Origin: Neospora caninum Liverpool | Lineage: Eukaryota; Apicomplexa; Conoidasida; Eucoccidiorida; Sarcocystidae | Assembly: GCF_000208865.1 (NCBI RefSeq) | Contig: NC_018392.1 | Coordinates: 1,508,793 to 1,572,792 of the forward strand | Direction: 5' to 3' | DNA: 64,000 nucleotides | Part shown: positions 12,888 to 24,521 of the stretch, piece by piece | Numbering within the stretch: the stretch's first letter is position 1 | How the letters are laid out: each line of letters starts with the position of its first letter | Translations under genes and position numbers: made by a program | Notes under the pieces: generated by a model | The model's input: the letters and a program-made list of their open reading frames with translations, nothing else | Told to the model about the DNA's origin: nothing | Database searches by the model: none

Positions 12888-14987
12888 GTTCTTTGAGGCA
12901 GGTCAAGAGAGAGCAAAGAACGGAACTCAGAGGAAAACGGAAGCAGTAAAACAAGGCCGCGTCCAACCGGGTTTCAAAATGCTGTCTACGGCTTGGGAAA
13001 AACAATCATTCACACGCCCCCGCGCGAGGCGCAATTCTTCCCCGCAATTCCGAAGAAACGCCTGGAAACAAAGCGAAAACACTCTTGACGTCGCAGCCTG
13101 CCCAGCTAGGCGAAAGGACGAGAGAAAACCCCGGCCACACTTTGTTCGGGGGGGGGGGGGGTGATCAGGGACGGTGCATCGCTTCTAGGAGCCGTAGAGA
13201 AAGGGGGACGAACGGTTGCGTCGTTCGATCCTAGGCCATTCTCGGAAGAAGGCGAGGCCGAAAGCGACGGCTCAGACGTCGTCTTCTCCAGTTCCTACGT
13301 TTTTCTCAGATGCAACGTTTCCTTCACACAAGAGCCCTCAGGTGGTTCGCTGTGCACACTGGTTCGCTTCTGAACTCTCGCGGGTGCGTCTCGCCAAGAT
13401 CACACACGGAAAAGCGGCAGGAGTGGGAAAGACAGAGGGGAAACAGCCTGAAAAAACGCCGCCTCTGGTCCAGTCCCTCCGCTCTATGCGAGAGGAGGCT
13501 AGACTCCCTAGCTGTTTGGCTCACACGCGGATCCGGGGGATCCGACGCCTTTCCCTTTCCTCCACACTGTGTCGCTTACCAGAGCGGAAAGGCGGGAAAA
13601 TGCGGGGAACCCGGATCGCCCGCCGTTTGCGATCACTTTCCACCAAGAATATCTGAGGGAGCGTCCATGGAAGAAGAATGGGCCTTCAAAAAACGGGGCT
13701 TCCAAGCGCATGCACCGAGCACCCGCGGAAGCCCTAGACGGGAAAGTCGCGTTTTTGCCCGAGAAAAAAGGCAAGTGCGAGGCCGAAACACAGCGGAAAG
13801 AATGAGCGCGTCGCCTTTTGAGAAACACGTAAAAGGCGCTACGCGAGAAGACGAGATGCCAGCGAAAAGGAGTTGCGATGCCGGACGCAAACATCTTGCG
13901 CTGGCCTCCAACGCTGCGCGGGGTGACCTGGCCGTGCCCCGCTGGAAGGAGGCGGTGAAGCGCTCGGTAACTTTTTCCCGCGTTCAAAGAAGTGGAAACC
14001 ACGAGTTAAGGACAACGGAAGTGTGTGGTTCTTTTGCGTCTCCTTCACGAAATGACGCGCGAGAGGATGCCCCAAAACGCGGCCCCGGAGCCGAGAAGCG
14101 AGGCAGTGTGTAGCTTGTTTTTCGAGTTAGATGGCCTTTCCGCCCCAGGTCCACCGAGGGACTGCGCGTCTGTCCCCGTTGTTTTTCTTTCTGCGATTTC
14201 TGCCACGCTTCGCTCTATGCGCATTGCTCTCCCGCAAAGTGGGCATGCAAAAGGGTAGCTCCGCGAGCACCTAGCCGCGCACGTGTGTGTGTGTGTGCGT
14301 GCGTTAGCTTCACTGGAGACGACAGCGAATCACGACGTCTCTCCCACACGAGAGAAAAGACATGAATATGTGTGCTGAGAGCGTGAAAGCAAAGAATCCA
14401 ACCAAGAGAAGAGGCACACAAAACGTGAGGCTGACAAGAATTCAACGCTCTTCACCGTCCCCTTGTGCCAAGCCACGCCTATCTACACATCTCTTCCCAG
14501 ACGCAAAAACTCTGTATACAAGCATAAATGCGTAAGCATGCACATGGATGTAGTGGCGCAGTGAGTAACGCAGTCGAAGGAGAGTCGCAAACGCACTGGA
14601 ACTAAAGACCGACTGGTTGTTCCTTCCTCAGACTGTCTGCCTCCGTGGTCGAACATTTCGGAAGAGAACAATCGAATGCAGCCTCGAAAGCTCCAGTCAC
14701 CGCTGCTCCGTTCTTTGCTTTCCTACTAAGCGGATTCAAACGCAAGCAGCCGTGGGAACGAACCTCACACCCAGTTACAGGAATCCTGTCAGTGGGTCTT
14801 CTTACAAGTGAAAAGTACAGACAATATACGCGTATATACGTCGCTGTTCAGAGTATGCCTGTGCACGGCGGCTCATTCCTCTCAGCTACTTCTATCCTCA
14901 CCGGATTGTGTGGCAGGCGAAACAGGAGGAAGGCAGTAATGTCATTTTCATTTTCTTAAAGATTCCATAAAGCAATCCTGTAATATT

Positions 14988-15022
<35 letters not shown>

Positions 15023-17425
15023 CAGTATGGAAGTGTTACCTGCCTGTTACTTGGTGTCAAGGCTGTATGTGTGCTTCCGCCATAAATGCGCGCCTCTGTT
15101 TTTTAGGGTTCTTCTCGGGAGCAGTTGAACCCTCCTTTGTTCCTTCGCTCTAAACGATGAGAAGGCGAAAACAAACAGGCATTGACTGTCTCAGATTGCC
15201 GACGCAATCACGCGAGGAAGCACAACACCCAATTTTCTTCTCTCTACCTCTGTTGCCCATTTGCTCCGCCTCTACGCCACCTGCTCTCGTTGAGCGTCTC
15301 AAAAAAACGCTATGAAAAGCGCAGGTGCGACGGGCGAGATGAGAGAAGGCAGGCGGCTACCAACATCCGTGCCTTACTTGGCTGTACCCGCAGGTGCACG
15401 CATCGGAACACCATGATGTGTCCTATCTGCACGCACGCTTGCGAAGCCGCACATGTGTTTGCAACTGCTACACGCAATTCGCTGGAGAAAAAGGTTCACT
15501 GCATTGCGGTTTCCTCTTCATTCGTTCGTAACCGCACAACGCACGAAGCCGCCACAATTTGCCATTTGTCTCTATACATGCATGCCCAGACGGATACAAA
15601 TGTACACACAGCTACGCAGCAGTCCATGTTTTTTCATCTTTAGGCGAGAAATCGGTGGAGACATTTACAAACCGAGAAGTTAGGCGAAGCTTCTCGCGTC
15701 TCTAGATTACGTCTGAAGTCACAAAACGCCCGTCTCTCACAACGCTGGCGGTGGAAAACACAAGACGAATTCTCGGCAGACCAGCGTTTCTAGAATCGAA
15801 ACGGGGTCTGCGTTTGCACAAAAGGGTACCTCACACACGAAGTGCACAAACACCCGTGTCTCTCCAGATGTGAATGCATGTGGACTTGTGTCTATGCGAG
15901 CGGGCGTCTCCCTGTACATCCCTGTCTGCTTCCTTCTTCACCTGCCTATGTGTTTCTGTACAAATATATAAACAAATATGTAAAAATATTTGTATGGAAG
16001 TACACCTAGCAGGCGGCTACCTTCCTACAGACAGGGGTTTGTTTCTCCACGCGAACTGCGATGGCGAAATGTGTGCGCCCCGTAGTGCCGACAGGGTCCC
16101 GCAAACGGCAGAGACAAGAGAACGGAAACGCCAAAGAACCCTTTTCGACTGGAAAACGCCCGCACAGCATTTCCAGAAACGGAACGGACAAACCCGACAC
16201 AAAAAACACTGCCTAGGCATGCAACCTTGGAACATTCCGCGAATGTCACCAAAGAGCCAGCTGAGAGTGGAACGATGTGAGAGCACCGAAAGCTTGACGC
16301 GACGGCTCTCACTTTTGAGTGCCAAAAGAAGCCCCAAGCGTGAACATGCGCCCCAACTTTGTTCCCGCACAGGACAGCCATTCCGGGAAAAAAGGAGACG
16401 GCAGGGACACTGCAAAGGCAATGAATGGACGCTGCGATTCCCCGTTCGCCTCTCGGCACCGGCGGGCACCCCTCCGCATCTTGCCCAGTCCCCTGGCATG
16501 TGGCTGTGTGCGTCTCTCTGTCTCGCCTCTGTCGCCTCTCCTCTCTTTGCTCCCTTCCCTCCGATGCAGTGAGGACATCTTCCTGTGCGCGCCACCAAGA
16601 CGGAGAGAACGACGCGTTGCTCTTGTCCTCATGCATGCGCCCTCGGCCCTCTGCTGGCCCATTCGGCTGCATCTTTCCTCTCGAGTTCCTCGTTTCTTGT
16701 CGTTCTCTCTCTCGCCTGTCCATCGTCATCGTCTCCACCTTCACCGCTCAAGTGGAGGAGCAAGTCACAGGGAAAGGCTGGAGCCTCCTCAATCTCGGCA
16801 CTGAACAAGCAAACCCGAAAACGCGCGCACGCATCTGCTCCAGCAGACGGCACCCTCCGGCACACATCGTTGCATGCAAAGGGCAAGACAAACAAAAAAA
16901 AGGTCGACGTGTCCGAACCCGCACCGCGAGTGCCGGGAACAAAAGAACGCGCTGCTGCTCGCGCGACACACGCAAAGGGAACGGCCCAGAAGAAAAACGA
17001 CAGACTTTTTCGACAATCCCTGGCCGCCGCTCAAACAACCCGGGTCACCGAGCCTCTGACAATATGCCGTTTAAGGTCTTCTCCGTCTCCTGTTCTCCCT
17101 CAGTTCCCCCGTGAAGAAAACACTCGCCTCGGTCGAGGCTTATATTCGAGACCTCAGTTCTTCCAGCAACACCACGCACGTGGTATACCTATGCATGCGT
17201 ACCTCTCCATCCTTATATACATATATACATATGTGTTGGGGTATTGAATATGTATGCATTCGTTTGTATGTGCAGCTGGATCTCCATTGCCATATGAAAG
17301 TGAGAAAGGAAATGCACCGCGACACCTACTGCATTTTCCCGGACGAAACAAATGGTGTACACAGACCTCGGCAAAGTGAAAGAAAGCGTCTCTGGTTCCT
17401 GGCTCGGTTGGGTTTTGCTGATGGA
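12888..17425. other. Spacer: PIG-A 3' side and PHD-gene 5' side
   Basis: Both neighbours are on the minus strand, so this 4.5 kb should hold the 3' UTR of PIG-A (right) and the promoter and 5' UTR of the PHD gene (left). I see a run of 13 G at about 13149-13161, a short (TG)n near 14283, (TA)15 at 14991-15020, and several GCATGC palindromes (for example 14239, 14536, 16206, 16635, 16862). Open frames of 150-270 codons exist on both strands between 13300 and 16800, but none shows a domain, a good start context or splice-consistent extension. Confidence 0.6.
14991..15020. repeat. (AT)15 microsatellite
   Basis: Uninterrupted AT dinucleotide run in the spacer between the PHD gene and PIG-A. Confidence 0.95.
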
Positions 17426-20400
17426 TTACCTTGGCGAGAAGAACTCGAGGATGCGAATGTACACCCAGGTGATGATCGCCACGATGCAGAAGATTTTTCC
17501 GCTGACCGGTCCGAGGTCGTAGATTTTCCGCAGCCTCTGCACGACGATGAACGGCGAGGGAAGCGGCGGGGGCGAAGGAGGCAGGGAGAGACACCCGCAA
17601 CACAGCGGCGGTTTTCGACAGCATTGACACAGACTGTCTTCGTAAAAGCTGTTACCCGGTCGAGAGGCAGGAATCCACGAACAAGGGAGGCTGCGCGTCT
17701 CCCCATCTCTGGTAGTCGGCCGCTCCAGTTGTCGCCCGTCTGTCCTCTGTCTCTCCACACATTCCAGGTAGCCTTCTCCAACCGTCTCCGACTCGGCTGG
17801 ACTCCCGGCGTCTTCGCTGAGGTCGTCCTCCAACGAGAGAGGCGCGTGGCAGCTGCAGGGCGGCGAGGCCGAGCAACACGGCGGATAGGAATGCTCGGGA
17901 AAGAGAAGAGAGAAGTAAACCCGCTCCTGAGGTCGAGAAACACAACGCAGGAGAACTCAGCCAAGGCCTCGGACCAGGTGTCTCCCGCACCCAAACGCGA
18001 AACGCCCCAGACACGCACTGCCATCCAAACCCTGAAGGGAGACACCGAGACAGACTCGGCATGCATCGATGCAGCGACACGTGCATGCACAACGTCTACC
18101 TAGATATACACACAAACATTCACATTCATGAATAGACATAGATATGCTCATATATATATATATATATATATATATACGGCTTATATATATATATATATAT
18201 ATATATATACGTATATATATATATATATATATATTTAGATATGCATATATGTGCAGATATGGAGGGATAATGCGCGTGGGTGCGCAGGTCATGCAAATCC
18301 TTGGGTAAAAATGTCTCTGTCTCGCTGGCCTTATCGGAAAGGTGTGCGTCGGAAACTAACTGGAGCGCTAGGCAGAGCGGCGAAGGGCGAGGAAAAACGC
18401 CCGTGAGGAAGGCGAAGGACAGAGACAACAGCGGGAAACGACGGGGCAGAAAAAGAGAAACTGACCGTTCGAGCGGCAACGTCGTGCCAGGAGTAATACT
18501 CCCTTATCTGCGAAAAAAGCGACAGACGAAAATGGATCTAAAGCGAGACTCGAGGCACACCGCAGTCACTCAGGAAAACAGTGACCGGAAGCAAACATAA
18601 ACACAAGTATATATATATACATATATATCCGACGTCCTAGTATGCACAAATCTCTCAATATGTGTACGTGTCTTTGTACGAATATCTATACACATCTGCA
18701 TGCATGCATATATATATATACATACACGTATCGCTTCTCTACATCTGTATGCGTATATACGTATGTACATATATATAAATAACGTTTGATATAGATATAT
18801 ATACGATCGAGAGACGCTTGTCGATTTGCCTGTGGAATGTGTTCTTTTGGGCCTACTTCTTCATGGAAGCGAAACGGATCGACAGTGTGAACAATGGCGA
18901 TTGCCTCCTCGAGTCGGCGAGTCACCTGGACGTCGTCAGGTTCACTGAGCAAGACCATGTGGGGCGGCAGAACCTGGGAAGAAAATACGCCACACGCCTT
19001 CGCTTTCGACCCCACAAAAACACGGAAGAAAAAGGCACCATGCACATGCTCCTGTAATCGTATTTATACGTATATACCCATACATACAAGTAACCATATA
19101 CATGTATATATATGTATATATACCTTGCACATACATGTATATGCATGTATACGTCTGCATGCGACAGCTAGTCAGACCAGCTGTCGGGAAAAAGTCGGAA
19201 ACGTGTAGACGGGCCCACGTGGGAAAGAGACGAAAAACGGAAGCACAAACGCCCGTATATGCCTTTCTCTATGATCTTGCATGCGCATGCACTGTGGTGT
19301 TTGATAGAAAAAAAAGCCGGACTGCCTGTGTCACACTCACCTCAGGGATGCCTCCGACATTCGTCGAAACAACGAGCATTCCACACGCGGCTGCTTCTGA
19401 GACGGACGCAAACCAAAGAAACGAAAACGCACGAGCGTACGCGTAAGGATGCCCACGGGAGAGAATTCCGCATGCGGGCATGACAATATTGACGTGGGCG
19501 ACGTTTGACTGCGTCGGCGACATGCAGTCGCACACGGATTCATATAAATATGTTTATACGCCTGTGCATACAAGCAAAAATATATATGTATAAATAAAAA
19601 AGTGTATACATGTAAATATACACATGCATGTAAATAATGCATATATAAATGCATATATATATATATATATATATGATAGCAAGCGGCATGTGTTGTACGC
19701 CCAACTGCAGTTTTTGGAAGCACGCAGTGGGGCGAGTCGATTGGGCAGCAGTACTGACCTTTGCTGTACAATCCAATTTGCACACGTGTCTATCAACCTA
19801 TTCTATCTCTCTATCAATCTACCCCCCCTATCTCTATTCGTCAGTTTATGTATATCTATGTCTGTTTATCAACCTCTCTGTGTCGATCTCTCTTTGGACA
19901 TCTATACGTTTTTATAGATGGGCGAGTATGCGAAGCTACGCATGTGCTTTGTCCCGGCGTCGGCCGCGCGCCAGGCGTGCGGGAAATGCGAGGAAGATAG
20001 TGTTTGAGTCCACAACACATGCAGATGCCTCGCCATCGCGGCTGCAACCGCTGCCTGCGAGAGAGAAGGCCCACGCTCCGCACAGACCGCAACACTCACC
20101 AACAATCGCGATGCAGAAAGACTCCGTGAGTGACGTGTTGAGGAATATGTGCCCAGACTGAAGCAGCGAACAAACTTTGTCGTGGGAGACGGCGCCTGTG
20201 AAGAGTGATAGGAGACAGACGCAGGCATAGCCTCAAAAGCTGCGCCGGACCTCGAAGAGGCGCTGTGCACACCCTCCTGCCCACTTCTCCACAGACGACT
20301 TCCAGGCGCATATTCACCAGAGACCGATCAGCGCAGCCGCAACAGACGCGTGTCCGGAGTGTCTGCGGCCCCGCGAGAACCAGCATTTCTTTCACCATCT

Positions 20401-22162
20401 GGACTCTCGCGATGGGGCGAGAAGAACCTGCGCACTGGTTTGAGGGACGCGGCGCCGCAAGCTGCCGGACGAACCGGGATGAAAATGTTCTTTCCCATGT
20501 CGCCGGAGAATCCCGAAGAAGGCAGACCTACCGATTAACTCGACGCGGTCCTGCAGTCTGTGCTTTTCGCGCATTTCCTCCAGAATGATGCGCTTGGGCC
20601 CGTAGCCCCCTGCAGGCGAGCAACACAGGTGCGAGGAAACAGTGAGGATACGAGTCGCACAAAAACGCCACGCGCAGCTCGTGAGAGTCGACGGCGCCCG
20701 AGAGTACCCTGGAAGATGGCGGCGTCGGTAAAAACGCCGCCCCGCATGCAAACAAGTCTCTTCTGCCCTTCGTGGTCCAGCAGCCGCAAGACGGAAAGCC
20801 TCCAGAATGGGAGCAGAAGACCACGGCAGCCGCCTGGTTTCGGCTTTGTGCAAGACGGCGCCGCCTGGAAAGCCTTCGCGTGTTTCAGACGATGGCCAAC
20901 ACCCCGCGTCTTCGGCTGCGTGCATCTTCCTCCCTTTAATTCTCGCAGTTCCCGGACCTAAACAAGGCGCTATCGTCCGTCTACGCAACTGCGACTCCAA
21001 TTCGCAACGCCGCGAATTTCCACAAGTATAAAAGACGATCGGGCGCAACAGAGAGCAGCGAAGAGCTCATGGGTGAGAGACAGCCCCAGTTCCGCGATGA
21101 CTCGTGGAGCCAGGCTTTTTCGTCGCTCCTCTCGCATCTCACCGATGACAAAGTTGACGTTCGGGAGTTTCTTGCAGATGGGCGGGATGACGGTGACCAG
21201 GAGATCGATTCCTTTCCGGTACGTCAGCCGCGAGAGAACAACGACGCGGATCTCCGGAGGCTTCGGACGCTTGGAAGGGTCGGGGACCAACGTGCTGGCG
21301 TCCTAGACACGGGACCCGAGGGAAAAAGGGAAAGGGAAACGAGGAAAGATCGAAAAGAGCGAGAAACGAGGGAACCCCACAGGAGAGACAGGTTGAAAGG
21401 AAGAAGAAAAGAGAGAACACCAGGGGAGAGAGAAAGAGATCGAAAGGTGAGATGAAAGGAAAAAGACCTGAAACGGACAAACCGAGGACTGCTGTGCCCT
21501 ACCAGATTTCCGGAGATCGCATAAAGAGGAGATAGCAGACAGTTTCTGTGGCGCCTTCTCGCTCTGTGAAGTTTGGTCTCTCGCCTTACGACTGCATTGT
21601 TGATGACGTAAACGCGAGAGGGAGGGACGCCTGCGCGAAGAACGAAGTTTTCCCGGTGCGTGTGCGAGACGCAGATGCATGCGTCGAGGTCGTGGAGAGC
21701 AAAGCGGAGGACTTTGTTCAAATGGATGCATGCCATGTCGGCGAAGCCAAACAGGCTGTGGTCCGTGTAGACAACCTGAGAGGCGAGGGCAGAAAAACGC
21801 GGGGAAAAGCGACGCGTCACACGCGAGGCCAAGAACCTACACGGCGGCAGCGAACATTACCAGAAAGAGCTGTCCCATTCCCGGCGGCGAGTCGAAGCGC
21901 AGAAAAACGAGATAAGAGTTCAGCATCCGAGCGAACGGGAGGATTCCTACATGCATGCCGAGAGCGCGAGCGACGAGGGAGGTCTCGTGCGCCAGCGGAC
22001 TGGTGGCTTGGTGGCCGTGGACGATGTCGGCTCTCTCCCGCAAGAGGATGTTTCTGGAAAAACGGCAGAGAGTGGAGCCAGGGGAGGCAGCCGCGACAGA
22101 GCAGAGAGAAGCGGAGAGACGAAGATGACAGACGCCGAGAGCGACACGAAGAGGAGACAGAC

Positions 22163-22195
<33 letters not shown>

Positions 22196-23341
22196 CGGCT
22201 GAGTGAAGAAGCGAACAGGCCAGAGCAGGCGAAGAAAGAGACGAGAGGAAAGGGGGAGAGAAGGAAGCAAGAGACAGAAAGAGAAGAAAACGAAAACCAG
22301 AAAAAGAAATGCAAACCAGAAACAGAAGCAAATGCAAAGAAGAGGAGCGGAAGAAAGAGGAGGGAGGCAGAAGTAGGAGCCCGAGGAGGAAGAGAAGAGG
22401 AAGTGAAGGAGACGCACAAGAGAGAAGAATCAAAAGGACGATTGCGTGCGGTTTGCAACATGACAAGAGCCACAAACGGGAAGCGAGGCAGAAGATGGAA
22501 AGGAAGGACTGGAGCAGCAGAGCAATGTCAGAAGAGGCAGCGACTCTGGCGACACAGGCGATGCAGAGGTTTTGAGTGCTCACCGGATAAGAGGGAAAAA
22601 CGAAAAGAAGGTCGGCAAAGTGGCGTTGTCCAAAACGGGGAGGAAAGGAAGATAGTACACTTTCAGACCGTTTGAGAGGTAGCGGACGCCGTGGCGCTTG
22701 TCGGTGTAGTGGGTGATCGCCACAACTTTGTAGCCTGGCGAAACGGAGCGGAGAGAGAAGCGCGCGTGAGAAGGGAGCACTGGGAAAGAGAGGCCGAAGA
22801 AACACGGCGCACGAAAGACAGAAAGCACGGGAGAGGCATCAACGCCACACACGGGCACGGCGGAACGAAGGGGCGGGAAGACGCGAGAGAAAAGGCGAGA
22901 CGAGAAGAGCAATCCGAGAACACGCGCTCTCGAGAAAGCAGACGGAAAGAAGCAGAGGCAAAAAGAGAGAGGAAGACAAACACAAGGAAAGGCCTGAGAG
23001 ACACAGAGAGACGAAAAGAGGGAAGGAAGGGGCCCGGGACGCAGAAAGAAAGAGACAGACAAGGAGGGAGAGGAAATGAAGGGACACAGAACGGGAGCGA
23101 CAGGAAGAGACGAAGAGACAGGCAAAGAACGGCAGGAGACGGCATTCATCTGCGGATTGGGAAGGCGAGCTTGGATTTGATCCGTACCTCGTTGAATAAG
23201 ACACTGGGAGAGGTGGTATATGTGCGTTTCGATTCCACCGAGAGAGGGGAAGAAGAAGTCGCTGACCATGCATATGCAGATCTGTCTCCGCCTCCTCGTC
23301 GGGGCTGCGTTCATCGTATCCCCCCCCCGAGCCTCCATCAT
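17426..23341 (-). CDS. PIGA: PIG-A, GPI N-acetylglucosaminyltransferase catalytic subunit
   Basis: PIG-A (yeast Gpi3) transfers GlcNAc from UDP-GlcNAc to phosphatidylinositol, the first step of GPI-anchor synthesis on the cytosolic ER face. Eleven exons: 23341-23188, 22734-22584, 22053-21951, 21775-21590, 21302-21143, 20609-20532, 20195-20100, 19396-19341, 18973-18857, 18507-18466, 17926-17426; all GT-AG, all phases agree, 547 aa. Family landmarks in order: [11 protein letters not shown] near the N-terminus, [11 protein letters not shown] (~139-149), [12 protein letters not shown] (~221), [10 protein letters not shown] (~254), the GT4 EX7E pair at E302/E310, [11 protein letters not shown] (~322), and [11 protein letters not shown] in a 42-nt exon. 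The last exon holds a ~115-residue insertion and then one membrane segment (~525-543). Start: MMEARG at 23341, or MNAAPT at 23314. The end is taken at TAA 17428-17426, although AG|GTAATC could be a donor leading to a longer tail. Confidence 0.93.
18150..18234. repeat. Interrupted (TA)n microsatellite in PIG-A intron 10
   Basis: About 85 bp of TA repeats with short interruptions (ACGGCT and ACG). It lies between the 42-nt exon and the last exon of PIG-A and could form a long snap-back hairpin. Confidence 0.9.
18466..18507 (-). CDS. PIGA: 42-nt micro-exon of PIG-A
   Basis: Flanked by CGCTTTTTTCGCAG and GTCAGT. It encodes [14 protein letters not shown] in phase 0 at both ends and joins the preceding exon (ending RFHEE at 18857) to the next (starting ERVYFS at 17926). 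Animal PIG-A has a conserved YTW-NVAERTE-VY stretch at this place, which fixes the reading. Confidence 0.88.
19646..19674. repeat. (AT)n microsatellite in PIG-A intron 7
   Basis: TA run in the intron 19397-20099. The flanks contain many short ATAT and GTATA relics. Confidence 0.9.
22164..22194. repeat. (CA)n microsatellite in PIG-A intron 2
   Basis: About 15 CA units in the intron 22054-22583, followed by roughly 200 bp that are almost purely purine on the plus strand (22215-22440). Confidence 0.93.
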
Positions 23342-24521
23342 TGTGGAAAACGGCTTTCCGTGCCAAGAGCCTCGTCTCGATCTCTGCCCGACGTGGTGCG
23401 TCTAGATGCGCCTATCCCTGCGTAGGTTTGCCATACTCCAGATAATTTTCCAAAGGCACGTATTTCCACGTGCATGGCTGTGCGGATGCATTTACGCTCA
23501 TGCGTGTATATATGCACGCACATCAGGACGTTCGTCACGTGCATGCAAAGGCGTTAAGAAAAGACAAGGGGGAACGAGACGAGGCAGACGGACGGCGAGA
23601 AAAGGTCGGCAAGGCCTCGTTCTCGACAGACTGAGGCCTGCGTCTCTCCCTCTCCGAGGAGCGAGGCGAGAGCCTCACAGGAAGGAGGCGAGCGCAAAGA
23701 GCGCACAGAGAAGCAGAAGAAAAAGAGAGAGGGGCGGAGACTCTACGGGCGAAGAGAAACTGGACAGCGCCTGACTGGATGCGAGGCAAATGCAGGCGCC
23801 GCGACGCGTTTTGTCTCACAATCCGAGGGCGAGGCAGCAACGGAGACGAAGAGATGGGCAGGGAGCGCGGCCACGGAAGGGAGCGAAGGGGAAACGCAAA
23901 AAAAGATTCTCTTTGGTGGCTCTGAAGAGGAAACGAATCCAGGTGGAGAACGGAGGGAGTCGGGTCTCTCTCCGGTGCAGAAGACTGCAGAGTTTTCGCG
24001 CATGCAGCCCCGAAAGCCACCCGATGCATGCCCAGAAAAGATGAGTTTCTCCGAGAAAAGCGGTTCGCCGAATCGCCGGTTTCTTTCTCCTCTTTTTCTC
24101 CCTCGTCTTCGCTTCTCCGAAAAGCTCCAGGCGACCACTCGGCTGTTCACGGTCTTCACCCTCGGCGCGCTCGCACTGCAACACACACAAGACACCGCAA
24201 AGACCTCGCCACAGCTTTCTCAGACTTGAGCGACGAAGATGGAGAGCGTCTGCGTGGAAAGCCCGCAACAGGAGACAGGGGAGAAAGAGAAGACTGAGAA
24301 GACATACAGGAGAGACTGAGAAGACATGCAGGAGAGACTGAGAAGAGGTACAGGATAGATTGAGAAGACATACAGGAGAGACTGAGAAGAGGTACAGTCG
24401 ACGGGAAGGCGGGGCAGTCGAGGCGGGTGTCTTCTCGGTTCGCGGCGTCTCTGCGGCGATTTTCGTAGGAGACTTGCGACTCGCACAGAAGGTTCACGGC
24501 GTCGCTGTCGTCTTTTCCAAG
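23342..24521. promoter_or_regulatory. Divergent promoter region between PIG-A and the glutamyl-tRNA synthetase
   Basis: PIG-A is read leftward from 23341 and the synthetase rightward from 24522, so these 1180 bp should carry both 5' UTRs and promoters. No TATA box is evident. Contents: a C9 run just inside the PIG-A side (near 23321), GCATG-type motifs at 23471, 23542, 24001 and 24024, and a 22-bp tandem repeat close to the synthetase start. Confidence 0.65.
24289..24397 (+). repeat. Five tandem copies of a 22-bp unit
   Basis: Unit agactgagaagacatacagg plus 2 bp, repeated about five times with a few substitutions (acatac/acatgc/aggtac). It ends 125 bp upstream of the synthetase start codon, within its probable 5' UTR or promoter. 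Confidence 0.88.

Noticed and set aside
16025..16744. 239-codon minus frame between the PHD gene and PIG-A
   Set aside because: No recognisable domain, no splice-consistent extension, and opposing frames of similar length overlap it; most likely UTR or spacer.
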